Origin: Chitinivibrionales bacterium
GTDB taxonomy: Bacteria; Fibrobacterota; Chitinivibrionia; Chitinivibrionales; JANQEN01
Assembly (NCBI GenBank): GCA_028278335.1
Contig: JANQEN010000082.1
Span: 20,102 to 84,101 of the forward strand
DNA: 64,000 bases
Direction of reading: 5' to 3'
Below, piece by piece: positions 17,329-26,311 of this stretch (positions are counted from its first letter, which is position 1; every line of letters starts with the position of its first letter). A program made the position numbers and the translations under genes. The notes under the pieces were generated by a model. That model made no database searches. It had not been told where the DNA came from and worked only from the letters and a program-made list of their open reading frames with translations.

Positions 17329-18801
17329 TTAAAGGGCTTGTTTGTTCGATTTAACTGATTTCATTGCTAGGTAGGTAATGATCGCCGTAACTATCAATGT
17401 TCCAAAGCCAATTGAAAGCCATTCAGAATTCAGTATAGTTTTATTCACAAGTACCAATAACATTCCCCCCAAAAGGCAAAGGAGAAGCGGTAATGCAAAT
17501 AATTGCAAATAGGGGATCAGTCGAAGACCGGTAATCTTATTAATTTTATTTAGTTGAAAAAAGAATGCCACAGATATAGATGCAACAATTGCAACAGCAG
17601 CACCATCGAGTTGATATAATGTGACAGCAGGATAAATGAGAACAATTATCGTTAATGCGCGTATACTAGTAAAAAAGCGATGTATACCCGGTTTTCCTAA
17701 AGCAAAATAGGTCAGAGATATTGGCATACCAACCAATTTTATAAACTCCGCAAGAAATACTAGCGTAAAGGGAAAAGCCATTTTTCCATAAGCTTCTCCA
17801 TAAAAAAGGGATAAAATTTTTTCTGCAGAAATGCCTATAAAGAGTAAGCTAGGAATGCCAAAGATACTTATATGTTTGGTTACCGTTATAAGGGTTTGGT
17901 TGATCTTGTCATTGTCATTCTTTACTTTAGAGAGCACACTCATTAACAGCTCATCTAGGAGGGTTGCAATAAACAGCAATGGCATCCTTGCTAACCCAAT
18001 CGCCATGCTATACAGACCAAGCTCTTTTGAGGGTAACAATTTACCAATTACAAAAATGTCGACTCTATTAAAGATAAATAATAAAATAGGTAACCCAAAC
18101 ATCCCTCGAGCAAAAGCAAAAAGCTCTTTTAATGCTTTTCTATCAAAATTTGGATTCGGTAAATAGGGACATAGAATGAAAGAAAATGCCATTCTAAAAA
18201 AAGCTTCTAATACAAATCCAATTGCCAGAATCCATTCATTTTGTATTTTGGTGACTAGAACGACTGATATAATGATACCTAGTGACGCTCCGCCATGGGA
18301 AATAAAAACCCATTTTGAGTATACTAGATTTTTAAGTGCTGCATATGCACGAGGGCTTATAGCGCCTCGAAAAAGTATTGATAGGCATACGACTCTTAAA
18401 AGCTGTGTTATTTGATCATTGTTATAGAAGTTTGCAATATAGGGAGCAATAAAGTATGCGACTAAATACAGTCCAATTGATCGCCCAAGTGAAAAAAACC
18501 ATGCGCCATTTTGAAACTTAGAGTCCCCTCCAGAAGTGCTTTGTATTATTGCTTTGTCAATTCCAACCTGTGTGAGTGTCTCAAAAAAACTGTTTACAGA
18601 TAGTGCTATGGCAATAACACCAAAAGCTTCTGGTGCTAGTATCCGTGTAAGGATAATATTTCTTAGAAGTCTAAGGATTTTGTCAATCACACTTCCCGAT
18701 GCTAACCAAACACCTCCTCGAGCAGCTTTAGCTTTTAACGATTCGCCGGAAAACAGGGAAAAGAGCTTATCTAAAATTTTCAAATTGATTTTAATATCCA
18801 A
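17329..18801 (-). CDS. Lipopolysaccharide/exopolysaccharide flippase (Wzx, MOP superfamily)
   Basis: A 490-residue membrane protein with twelve to fourteen hydrophobic segments. The N-terminal GGVWLASGSVIDKILRLLR followed by LAPEAFGVIAIALSV is typical of oligosaccharide flippases of the MOP exporter superfamily, which turn lipid-linked repeat units across the inner membrane. The TTG at 18801 gives the longest form; a weak ribosome-binding site leaves the start uncertain. It lies 12 bp after the deacetylase-like gene. With the neighbouring polymerase-like protein and phosphoglycosyl transferase it completes a Wzx/Wzy-type assembly route. Confidence 0.87.
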   Translation of the reverse strand: MDIKINLKILDKLFSLFSGESLKAKAARGGVWLASGSVIDKILRLLRNIILTRILAPEAFGVIAIALSVNSFFETLTQVGIDKAIIQSTSGGDSKFQNGAWFFSLGRSIGLYLVAYFIAPYIANFYNNDQITQLLRVVCLSILFRGAISPRAYAALKNLVYSKWVFISHGGASLGIIISVVLVTKIQNEWILAIGFVLEAFFRMAFSFILCPYLPNPNFDRKALKELFAFARGMFGLPILLFIFNRVDIFVIGKLLPSKELGLYSMAIGLARMPLLFIATLLDELLMSVLSKVKNDNDKINQTLITVTKHISIFGIPSLLFIGISAEKILSLFYGEAYGKMAFPFTLVFLAEFIKLVGMPISLTYFALGKPGIHRFFTSIRALTIIVLIYPAVTLYQLDGAAVAIVASISVAFFFQLNKINKITGLRLIPYLQLFALPLLLCLLGGMLLVLVNKTILNSEWLSIGFGTLIVTAIITYLAMKSVKSNKQAL

Positions 18802-18813
18802 GCGATTGAAAAA

Positions 18814-19740
18814 TTACTTACATTTTAATAAGATTTGAGCGATAGACTTTGATAAACCGTTTATATACTTATTGCTATATGTACTTTTGATGGATTGAAG
18901 AAATTGAGTATACAGTTTGACGGGATACTTTCCAAAGGGGCAAGGAGTTTCTTCAAAATGCATATAATCGGGGTGACTGTTAAGAAGTGCCATGCCACCA
19001 TTTTCTGCAATCCAGTCAATCTTTTTGTTCCATATGGACGAATCCTTTTCTTGCATGAGAACAAAGAGTGTATGGTCTTGAACAAGAGTGTAGGGTAGCT
19101 CGACATATTGGTGACCATTCTTTCCTTGCACTACAAATGGAAAAATAGTTTTTACACCAAAGGGTTGCGGTTCAAAGGGATCAGTATCGAATGTAGAAGT
19201 ACCATACTCAATGTTTAACTTATGCATCCATCCTAAATTGTGATGCATTGATGGAGAACTAAAGCCGGTTGTTTCCCATTTAGCTAAATATTGATTAATC
19301 CTGTGTGCTCTATGATTAAAAATCTTTTTATTCTTAAATAGCTTTCCATCATGCGTTAATCCATGAACTCCAACACCAAAGCCGTTTTGCTTAAGAGTGG
19401 TGATAGTCTCTTCTGAAATTGTATACCGTTCAGGGACAAAATAAAAGGTCGACCAAATGCCAAGTTCTTTTTCAATTTGCATAAGCTTAAGGCAATTGTC
19501 ATGACCAACTTGTGTATCTACATCATGCATTAAAACAAAGGCAAATTGTTTACCATCGGGCCAACCAACCCAATTGGATGGTTTCTTTTTTGCTTCCACA
19601 TCAATGGGCCACACCGCTTTTGATTGATCTCGCTGCTTCTGCACAATATCGCGTCGAATAAGAATTTGCAGTCGTCTGGGAATCAAAGGTTTGATTGTGT
19701 AAAAAATATTATTAATTAAATTTCTTCTGGAAAACTTCAT
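18814..19740 (-). CDS. Polysaccharide deacetylase-like protein (NodB-related fold)
   Basis: A 308-residue protein resembling the divergent polysaccharide-deacetylase group found in capsule loci. FVLMHDVDTQVGHDNCLK provides the metal-binding Asp pair, FYFVPERYTIS and GFGVGVHGLTHDGKLF the first His region, and FSSPSMHHNLGWMH a second His-rich segment. LLNSHPDYMHFEETPCPFGK near the C-terminus is also typical. No signal peptide is evident, so it may act in the cytoplasm on a lipid-linked sugar. It could remove N- or O-acetyl groups from the repeat unit; the actual substrate is unknown. Confidence 0.75.
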   Translation of the reverse strand: MKFSRRNLINNIFYTIKPLIPRRLQILIRRDIVQKQRDQSKAVWPIDVEAKKKPSNWVGWPDGKQFAFVLMHDVDTQVGHDNCLKLMQIEKELGIWSTFYFVPERYTISEETITTLKQNGFGVGVHGLTHDGKLFKNKKIFNHRAHRINQYLAKWETTGFSSPSMHHNLGWMHKLNIEYGTSTFDTDPFEPQPFGVKTIFPFVVQGKNGHQYVELPYTLVQDHTLFVLMQEKDSSIWNKKIDWIAENGGMALLNSHPDYMHFEETPCPFGKYPVKLYTQFLQSIKSTYSNKYINGLSKSIAQILLKCK

Positions 19741-19767
19741 GAGTGATTAAGACCTGATAAAAAATTA

Positions 19768-20805
19768 TTATCCCATATGTTTATAAAACAGAGATCCAAC
19801 TATTTTTAAGAACCAGGAAGGTAAAATTTTAAATACTTTATAGGAAGTTGTTGGTAAATAAGATTGTCTTGTCTCACCATTTTTATTAAATGGAATCCTA
19901 TGATAGGTAATTTTCTCTGAAAGTGCGCCCCAACTAGCTTTAAATCGATACAAACCTTTGTTAAAAGTATCTGTTCTGCCAAAACATAATTGTTGGAACC
20001 CATTTTTTGCATACCATTGAATCGCTTCCCAGATTATTAGGTTGTTTGCCCTTAAATGTTGAAAAGCCATATTTGAGGCACTAAATTTGTAATATGCCTT
20101 TTTGCCTACATGAAAAAAAACTCCTCCAGCAACGACTTGACTTTTGTTTTTCGCCAAAATAATTTGTCCCAGATTTTTTGAAATGATGTGCTCGTAAATC
20201 ATTTTAAAAAAGCGATAGGGTTGTGGAGGAATGCCATGTTTCTTTCTAACTATACAATGAAGTTGATAGTATTCTTTTAATGCGTTTTCAGAAGTATGCC
20301 CGTGTACTTCAACATTTTCTCGAATTGCCTTTTTAATATTTGTTTTTACATTATGTTTGAACTTTTTATAAATACTCTGAGCATCATTAATCAAAGGCAA
20401 AATCTGTTTGTGAAAAAAGAACGATGATGAAGTCTCATCATCTTCGTTGAACCAATCATGTGTTTCGAGATATTTCCAACTGCTTTTTTTGCCATATTCA
20501 AAGAGGGAATGATAAACCTGTCGAAAATCTGATTTATTTAAATATAAGGGGGCACAATAATCAGAAAATGGAAGAGAGACACCTCTTCTCCCGGTTATGA
20601 GGCTATGAATTTCCATTATAGGAAGTGTTGCAGTTATGCTGTCATGCTTAAATAAAGTAAAGTAGCAAGGTGTGTAATCGTATGAATTATGAAGTACTTG
20701 AGCCCATGCTTTTGTATGAAAAATCGAGCTCTTAGGAAAGTCCTGAACAGAGGTATCCCATTCTGGAAACGTTAGGGGATTAACTATTGTGATGTTAGAG
20801 GACAT
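19768..20805 (-). CDS. FemAB/BioF2-like GNAT acyltransferase
   Basis: A 345-residue protein of the FemAB-like GNAT group often found with exopolysaccharide and exosortase loci. The features are SIFHTKAWAQVL near the start, LPFSDYCAPLY, the basic helix YKKFKHNVKTNIKKAIREN, and the acetyl-CoA-fold segment VAGGVFFHVGKKAYYKFSAS followed by LRANNLIIWEAIQW. Classic FemAB enzymes add amino acids from tRNA to peptidoglycan bridges. Members in polysaccharide loci probably attach acyl or amino-acyl groups to sugars, and this is the likely role here. The gene lies 27 bp before the deacetylase-like gene. Confidence 0.75.
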   Translation of the reverse strand: MSSNITIVNPLTFPEWDTSVQDFPKSSIFHTKAWAQVLHNSYDYTPCYFTLFKHDSITATLPIMEIHSLITGRRGVSLPFSDYCAPLYLNKSDFRQVYHSLFEYGKKSSWKYLETHDWFNEDDETSSSFFFHKQILPLINDAQSIYKKFKHNVKTNIKKAIRENVEVHGHTSENALKEYYQLHCIVRKKHGIPPQPYRFFKMIYEHIISKNLGQIILAKNKSQVVAGGVFFHVGKKAYYKFSASNMAFQHLRANNLIIWEAIQWYAKNGFQQLCFGRTDTFNKGLYRFKASWGALSEKITYHRIPFNKNGETRQSYLPTTSYKVFKILPSWFLKIVGSLFYKHMG

Positions 20806-20900
20806 AAACCTAAACCATCAGAATCGAGAAGCATATAATTGGATAATAGGTATGTCCTCATTTAACTGTATAGAATTATCGTTGTATTTTATAGAAATGT

Positions 20901-22076
20901 TTACACTAGCTCTTTGATTGAAGATACTACCCTTTCAACCTGACTTTCACTGAGTCCAGGAAACATAGGCATTGAGAGAAGCTCTTCTGCGACAACTTCA
21001 GTTACCGGGAAGTCACCCGTTTTATAACCAAGTTGTGTATATGCCTCTTGAAGGTGTAAAGGAATAGGATAGTGTAATCCAGTGCCAATATTTACCTCCG
21101 ATAACTTTTTTTGCAATTGATCACGATTCTTTACCCGAATGACATAAAGATGATACACTGGCTTTGCTCCATCTAACTCAACAGGAGCAATTATAGAATC
21201 AACGGATGAAAAAAGCTCTGTATACTTTCGGGCAGCTTCAATTCGTTGCTCATTCCACTTTGGTAAGTTTCGAAGTTTGATGCGTAGTACGCCAGCCTGG
21301 ATTGCATCTAATCGGCCATTATATCCTTCAATGTCATGGATGTATTTTTGGGCCTGGCCATGATCGCGAATCTTCTTGATAATATTTGCTATACTCTCAT
21401 CATTGGTTGTAACTGCACCACCTTCTCCAAAGGCACCAAGGTTTTTCCCAGGATAAAAGCTAAAGGCTGCAGCTTTTCCAATTGATCCTGCTGTGAGCGT
21501 TTTATTCTGTTTTTTTGAGAAATAGGTTGCACCATGAGCCTGACAAGCATCTTCAACAACAATGAGTCCATACTTTTCTGCGATATCCATAATCGCATCC
21601 ATGTCTGCTACTTGACCATAAAGATGTACTGGTACAACAGCTTTTACTCTTTTGCCATTATTTTTATTATAGGTTGTGCCATCTTTAAGCTCACACTCAT
21701 TCTCTAAATAGTTCTGTAATTTTTCTGGAGAAAGATTATATGTTTTTTCATCAATGTCAACAAAGACAATATCTGCTCCAACTTGGGTGATAGATTCTGT
21801 TGTGGCGATGAAGGTGTTGGGTACTGTTATAACAATATCATTTAACTCAACACCGGAAGCCATTAAGGCAAAACGGACTGCATCGGTTCCACTTCCCACA
21901 CCAACACAATATTGGGCGTCGCAAAATTGTGCAAATTCATTTTCAAATTCAGTGACTTGGGGGCCACCAATAAAACGGCCAGTTGCCAGTGCCTGTTCAA
22001 AGACCTCTTTGTACTCTGTTGCATTTTCCGCATGAAGTGAATTAAGATCTAAAAAAGGGATGCTTTGAGTGGTCAT
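20901..22076 (-). CDS. DegT/DnrJ/EryC1 PLP-dependent sugar aminotransferase (WbpE-like)
   Basis: A 391-residue PLP enzyme that transaminates a keto-sugar nucleotide. The family block FSFYPGKNLGAFGEGGAV carries the PLP Lys, VVEDACQAHGATY holds the Asp and Gln that bind the cofactor, and GVGSGTDAVRFAL is the N-terminal phosphate loop. The ATG at 22076 is chosen because AAGGAG lies six bases upstream; an in-frame ATG at 22115 has no such site. With the Gfo/Idh oxidoreductase, the hexapeptide acetyltransferase and the 2-epimerase of this locus, it fits the WbpE step making the 3-amino group of a diacetamido-uronic acid. That substrate is inference. Confidence 0.9.
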   Translation of the reverse strand: MTTQSIPFLDLNSLHAENATEYKEVFEQALATGRFIGGPQVTEFENEFAQFCDAQYCVGVGSGTDAVRFALMASGVELNDIVITVPNTFIATTESITQVGADIVFVDIDEKTYNLSPEKLQNYLENECELKDGTTYNKNNGKRVKAVVPVHLYGQVADMDAIMDIAEKYGLIVVEDACQAHGATYFSKKQNKTLTAGSIGKAAAFSFYPGKNLGAFGEGGAVTTNDESIANIIKKIRDHGQAQKYIHDIEGYNGRLDAIQAGVLRIKLRNLPKWNEQRIEAARKYTELFSSVDSIIAPVELDGAKPVYHLYVIRVKNRDQLQKKLSEVNIGTGLHYPIPLHLQEAYTQLGYKTGDFPVTEVVAEELLSMPMFPGLSESQVERVVSSIKELV

Positions 22077-22143
22077 TACTACTCCTTGTGGTTTTGACGA
22101 ATCGAAACCCGTCAATGTATTATAGAAAATTTGTTATATTCAA

Positions 22144-22302
22144 TTAAAATAGGGTGTATATAAATGGTGCTATGGCACTACTTTCTGTGAAAACGATTAA
22201 GGCACCAAATATAAGTAATACAATAATTATTGGTAAAAGCCAAAACTTTTTTCTGACCTTCATAAATTCCCAAAATTCTGATACGATCGATTGGTTTGCC
22301 AT
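22144..22302 (-). CDS. DUF5989 small membrane protein, 52 residues
   Basis: A short gene with one membrane segment: MANQSIVSEFWEFMKVRKKF, then a hydrophobic WLLPIIIVLLIFGALIVF, then a tail ending SSAIAPFIYTLF. The FWEFMKVRKKFWL and APFIYTLF ends match the DUF5989 family, which is regularly found with SxtJ and carbamoyltransferase genes. AGAGG lies about seven bases before the ATG at 22302. It is 26 bp downstream of the SxtJ-like gene. Its role is unknown; it may hold the carbamoyltransferase at the membrane. Confidence 0.85.
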   Translation of the reverse strand: MANQSIVSEFWEFMKVRKKFWLLPIIIVLLIFGALIVFTESSAIAPFIYTLF

Positions 22303-22328
22303 TATATGCCTCTTGTTAATTTATTTTC

Positions 22329-22715
22329 CTAATATCGTTTACAAAATCTCTCTTTAGGTTGCGCTGGTTCCGGTCTATCTACCCAATAGGTTTGACACTT
22401 TCTATCTATGCGCATTGCTAAAGGCCTTCCACCAAAAAGCCGCTTTATGAAACTTGCCGGTGTTATCACGATAAAATAAGCCAAACCCATTAAAAAAGTT
22501 GTTACGGCCGTTCCAATTCCTTTACCTATGGCCATCCATCCCTTATGGATGCCCTGCAATTTCTTTGGGAATAGCAGAAGTAAAAGGCCAAGTATTGATA
22601 GGCATAGGAAGAACCAGAGGATCCTTTCGTGTTCTCGCCATACACTAATCAGAGACAAGGTGCCAAAAAAGAGAAAGGCGATGAAACCAAATTTTCTTGT
22701 TTCACCTTTTTTCAT
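22329..22715 (-). CDS. SxtJ-like membrane protein
   Basis: A 128-residue membrane protein with about three to four hydrophobic segments and a conserved basic C-terminal tail (FIKRLFGGRPLAMRID, then CQTYW). This fits the SxtJ family, named from a saxitoxin cluster but mostly found beside carbamoyltransferases in polysaccharide loci. Here it lies between the carbamoyltransferase gene (86 bp upstream) and the DUF5989 gene (26 bp downstream), the usual trio. Function is not established; support of a membrane-bound carbamoylation step is likely. Confidence 0.8.
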   Translation of the reverse strand: MKKGETRKFGFIAFLFFGTLSLISVWREHERILWFFLCLSILGLLLLLFPKKLQGIHKGWMAIGKGIGTAVTTFLMGLAYFIVITPASFIKRLFGGRPLAMRIDRKCQTYWVDRPEPAQPKERFCKRY

Positions 22716-22801
22716 AGTTTATATGTTTCCATGGGTCATCATAAATTGCCAAAATGGGTTATGAGAATACATCCAGTTGATTTTTGGTGTGTATATCAGT
22801 T

Positions 22802-24616
22802 TTAGTCGAGGATGAGATCTTTTTGCCACTCCTTAGTCTCTTTCCAAGGTGGTTGCTTTTCTTTATAGAGAATAAAGTTCTCTAATACTAACACATCCAT
22901 TTCTGTTCGCATAAAACAGCGATATGCGTCTTGAGGTGTACAGACTATTGGCTCACCACGGACATTAAAACTGGTGTTAACAATAAGTGCAAAGCCAGTC
23001 TCTTTTTCAAATTGGGAAAGTATGGCATGGTAATCTGCGTTTGTCGATTTATTGACTGTTTGAAGTCTGGCTGAATAGTCAAGATGGGTTATTGCTGGAA
23101 TGTCACTTCGTTTTTCCTTGAGTCGCTCCATAAGTGGGGCAGATGCGGGGACCTTTTTGTCAAGGCATCGTTCCTTGTTAACTTTGGTTACCATGAGCAT
23201 ATAGGGGCTTGGGCTCTCAATAGAAAAATAGTTCGCAGCTTTTTCTTCTAAAACGCTGGGAGCAAAGGGGCGAAAGGATTCACGATACTTAATTTTTAAA
23301 TTCATTGTGGTTTGTGTTTCTTTACTTCGTGCATCCCCTAGAATACTTCGTCCTCCCAAGGCTCGTGGACCAAATTCCATACGACCGGAAAGGTAGCCAA
23401 CAATTTTCCCGGAGGCGATTTCTTTAGCGATTGTTGACGCTTTGTTGTCTTTGTCAAGTGTTGTATAGACAAAACCATTTTTGTCAAGATAATCACGAAT
23501 GTGTTCTTTGGAATATTGAGGGCCAAGATAACTGCCATATTGAGTGTCTGTACGATCATCACACATTCGGTCTTGTTCTAAGTACCTATGCCATACTGAG
23601 AGGGCTGCTCCCAGAGCACCGCCAGCATCCCCTGCAGCAGGTTGGATCCAAATATTTTCAAAGGGACCTTCTTTAAGTATTCTGCCATTGGCAACACAAT
23701 TTAGTGCAACACCTCCGGCTAGACAAAGGTTTTTTTGGCTAGTCTCTTTATAAAGATGATTAACCATTTTAAGAATAACTTCTTCAGTGACTACCTGGAT
23801 ACTAGCAGCAATGTCCATTTCACGTTGGGTAATATCTGACTCAGGCTTTCGAGCGGGGCCATCAAAGAGTTTGGCAAAACGACCATTGGTCATTTTCATG
23901 CCACCAAGAAAATCAAAATAGGAAAGGTTTAACCGCAGTGAGCCATCCTCCTTTACATCAATAAGATCCTTATAAATTAACTTTTTATAGATAGGTCTTC
24001 CATAAGGGGCTAATCCCATTAGCTTATATTCCCCCGAGTTTACTCTAAATCCTGTGAAGTAAGTAAAAGCTGAATAGAGCAGGCCCAGCGAATCGGGAAA
24101 CTGAAGCTCCTTTAACAGAGTTAAATCCTTACCTTTTCCAAAACCATAGCTCGCTGTTGCCCATTCTCCAACCCCATCAATGGTAAGGATTGCCGCTTCA
24201 GAAAAAGGTGATGGATAAAATGCTGATGCTGCATGAGCTTCATGATGCTCAGTAAACAAAACATCCTTTTCGTAGCCGAGTTCTTTTTTTATTACCTTTG
24301 GGATGTGCAGTTTCTTTCCAAGCCAAAGGGGCATAGCCTCTATCCACGATCGAACTCCTCTTGGAGCAATGGATAGATATGTCATAAGTAAACGGTCGAA
24401 AGTAAGAAAGGGCTTGTCATAAAAAACAACATGATCTAAATCTTTGACAGAGATTTTCCCCTCGGTAAGGCAGTATTGAGCTGCCTTTTTTGGAAATCGA
24501 GGATCATGTTTTTTGCGGGTAAACCGCTCCTCCTGAGCAGCTGCAATAATAGCTCCATCTTGGACTAAGCAGGCTGCGCTATCATGGTAAAAGGCTGAAA
24601 TTCCTAAAATATTCAT
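22802..24616 (-). CDS. Carbamoyltransferase (NodU/CmcH/TobZ family)
   Basis: A 604-residue two-domain enzyme that makes carbamoyl-adenylate from carbamoyl phosphate and ATP and passes the carbamoyl group to a hydroxyl, usually on a sugar. The N-terminal Kae1-like domain starts MNILGISAFYHDSAACLV and has FTEHHEAHAASAFYPS, whose His residues bind metal, and AILTIDGVGEWATA. The later NLCLAGGVALNCVANG and GRMEFGPRALGGRSILGD motifs are typical, as is VNTSFNVRGEPIV near the C-terminus. In this locus it probably carbamoylates a sugar of the exported polymer. Confidence 0.93.
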   Translation of the reverse strand: MNILGISAFYHDSAACLVQDGAIIAAAQEERFTRKKHDPRFPKKAAQYCLTEGKISVKDLDHVVFYDKPFLTFDRLLMTYLSIAPRGVRSWIEAMPLWLGKKLHIPKVIKKELGYEKDVLFTEHHEAHAASAFYPSPFSEAAILTIDGVGEWATASYGFGKGKDLTLLKELQFPDSLGLLYSAFTYFTGFRVNSGEYKLMGLAPYGRPIYKKLIYKDLIDVKEDGSLRLNLSYFDFLGGMKMTNGRFAKLFDGPARKPESDITQREMDIAASIQVVTEEVILKMVNHLYKETSQKNLCLAGGVALNCVANGRILKEGPFENIWIQPAAGDAGGALGAALSVWHRYLEQDRMCDDRTDTQYGSYLGPQYSKEHIRDYLDKNGFVYTTLDKDNKASTIAKEIASGKIVGYLSGRMEFGPRALGGRSILGDARSKETQTTMNLKIKYRESFRPFAPSVLEEKAANYFSIESPSPYMLMVTKVNKERCLDKKVPASAPLMERLKEKRSDIPAITHLDYSARLQTVNKSTNADYHAILSQFEKETGFALIVNTSFNVRGEPIVCTPQDAYRCFMRTEMDVLVLENFILYKEKQPPWKETKEWQKDLILD

Positions 24617-24645
24617 ATGATAAAAATGTGAATTATTGGGAAAGG

Positions 24646-25131
24646 CTAATCAATGTTGCGAATAACTTTTGCAGGGTTTCCTGCAACAATGGTTCCGGCT
24701 GGCACATCGCTTGTTACCATGCTTCCTGCACCAACAATGGCCTTTTCACCAATCGTAACATTGCACATGATTGTTGCACCGGATCCAATGGAGGCACCTT
24801 TTTTTATAACAGTCTTTTCTACTGTCCAATCATCTTCTGTTTGTAAACCACCCCCATCAATGGTGGAGCGGGGATACTTGTCGTTTATAAAGGTCACCCC
24901 ATGACCTACAAAGGCATCATCTTGAATTTCTACCCCTTCACAAATGAAGGTGTGGCTTTGGATTTTACAGTTATTTCCGATGGTAGCCTTTTTTTGTATC
25001 TCCACAAAAGCACCTATTTTAGTGTTGTCACCTATGGTGCAGCCGTAGAGGTTAACAAACTTAGAGATAAAGACATCTTTACCTACTATGACATCATCGG
25101 CAATTGCATGGAATTTATTTTCTTGGTCCAT
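24646..25131 (-). CDS. Left-handed beta-helix N-acetyltransferase (WbpD-like)
   Basis: A 161-residue hexapeptide-repeat acetyltransferase. Repeats such as IGDNTKIGAFVEIQKKATIG and IGSGATIMCNVTIGEKAIVG form the left-handed helix, and FVGHGVTFINDKYPRS holds the His and Asn of the active site. The size and motifs match WbpD/WlbB, which acetylates the 3-amino group of UDP-2-acetamido-3-amino-glucuronate. Its start is only 15 bp beyond a terminator-like hairpin, with GAGG just before the ATG, so its expression may be set by read-through or by a local promoter. Confidence 0.88.
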   Translation of the reverse strand: MDQENKFHAIADDVIVGKDVFISKFVNLYGCTIGDNTKIGAFVEIQKKATIGNNCKIQSHTFICEGVEIQDDAFVGHGVTFINDKYPRSTIDGGGLQTEDDWTVEKTVIKKGASIGSGATIMCNVTIGEKAIVGAGSMVTSDVPAGTIVAGNPAKVIRNID

Positions 25132-25146
25132 AATATAACCTCATAT

Positions 25147-25172
25147 AAAAAAAGGAGTCTCAGGAGACTCCT
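25147..25172 (-). terminator. Terminator-like hairpin directly before the acetyltransferase gene
   Basis: On the minus strand, AGGAGTCTC and GAGACTCCT form a complementary pair (25172-25164 and 25161-25153), realistically a 7-bp stem with a six-base loop, followed by seven T residues (25153-25147). It ends 15 bp before the ATG of the acetyltransferase gene and about 90 bp after the oxidoreductase stop. It could end one transcript or act as an attenuator inside the operon. Confidence 0.65.
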
Positions 25173-25265
25173 GGTTGTAAAGTATGTTTCAAGAATTCAA
25201 TAGTTGAGGAACTAAGGCGAGTATAAAGCGGGACGTTATGTAGATATTACTTGAGAAGAATAAAT

Positions 25266-26267
25266 CTAAAGCTTTACTGGTTTGCCATCGTTCTTGAGGG
25301 ATTCGTTGCAGGCTTCTAACATTTTAACTACTTCCAAACCAGCAAGACCATCATTAATGGGGGTGATATTGTTGGAAATACAATCAACAAAGTATTGACT
25401 TTCCAATTTAAGTGCCTCAGTTTGATTGACTTTAGGCACCCACACATCACCAGAACGATAACTGACCAACAATTTATAGCGGTCACTGGGACTATTGACA
25501 TCAATTCCCTTGTCATAGATCTTTACTTTTTCATCAGGACTTATATCATCCCAGACAACCATCTTTTTTTCACCACCAATAAGGGTGTTTCTAATTTTCA
25601 CCGGTGAGAGCCAATTCACATTAAAATGGGCAATGAGGTTACTATTAAAATTAACACTGATATAGGCAATGTTTGCATATTCGTAAACATGTGATTTTCC
25701 ACAGGCTGATATGGAGACCGGATCTTCACCTAATAGATATCGCATGATTGAGAAATCATGGGGAGCGAGGTCCCAGATCACATTGACATCATGCTGAAAT
25801 AGCCCTAAATTGACTCGTGTTGAGTCGTAATAGTAGATGTCACCCAATTGTTTGTCATCAATGATTTCTTTGAGTTTATTTACTGCGCCAGTAAAGAGAA
25901 AAGTGTGATCAACCATGATTTTAAGGTTCTTTTGTGCACCAAGCTCAACCAGTTCTTGACCTTGTGCTACAGTAGCAGTAAAGGGTTTTTCAACGAAAAC
26001 ATGTTTGCCGTTTTCTAAAGCTCGTTTTGCAATCTCGAAGTGCGTTGAAACTGGTGTGACAACTGCTACAATATCGATATCACTTGAGTCCGTTATATCT
26101 TTGCTGTCAGCTGTTGTTTTGATATTTGGATACAATTTTGAAATAGCTTTATGAACCTTGTCGTTTTGGTCGCAGACTGCTGTGACTTGCACATCATCTA
26201 AGCTATTGAAGTTTCTTACAATATTGGGTCCCCAATATCCATAGCCGACAACACCTACTTTAATCAT
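25266..26267 (-). CDS. Gfo/Idh/MocA NAD-dependent sugar-nucleotide oxidoreductase (WbpB-like)
   Basis: A 333-residue dehydrogenase. The Rossmann start VGVVGYGYWGPNIVRNFN, the VAVVTPVSTHFEIAKRAL segment and GKHVFVEKPFTATVAQG with the conserved Glu-Lys-Pro are textbook for the family. WDLAPHDFSIMRYLLG holds the catalytic His. In the WbpA-B-E-D-I route the WbpB/WlbA enzyme oxidises C3 of UDP-GlcNAcA, and the DegT enzyme then transaminates it. The other steps except WbpA are present in this locus, so that role is likely. The gene lies 44 bp after the sugar transferase gene. Confidence 0.88.
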   Translation of the reverse strand: MIKVGVVGYGYWGPNIVRNFNSLDDVQVTAVCDQNDKVHKAISKLYPNIKTTADSKDITDSSDIDIVAVVTPVSTHFEIAKRALENGKHVFVEKPFTATVAQGQELVELGAQKNLKIMVDHTFLFTGAVNKLKEIIDDKQLGDIYYYDSTRVNLGLFQHDVNVIWDLAPHDFSIMRYLLGEDPVSISACGKSHVYEYANIAYISVNFNSNLIAHFNVNWLSPVKIRNTLIGGEKKMVVWDDISPDEKVKIYDKGIDVNSPSDRYKLLVSYRSGDVWVPKVNQTEALKLESQYFVDCISNNITPINDGLAGLEVVKMLEACNESLKNDGKPVKL

Positions 26268-26311
26268 AGTGCTCTACCTATCCTCTCTTTCAGGGGTGTA
26301 CGTTTAATAAT

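Noticed and set aside
22154..22357. 67-residue plus-strand frame
   Set aside because: It is antisense to the DUF5989 gene at 22144-22302, which has a family match and a ribosome-binding site.
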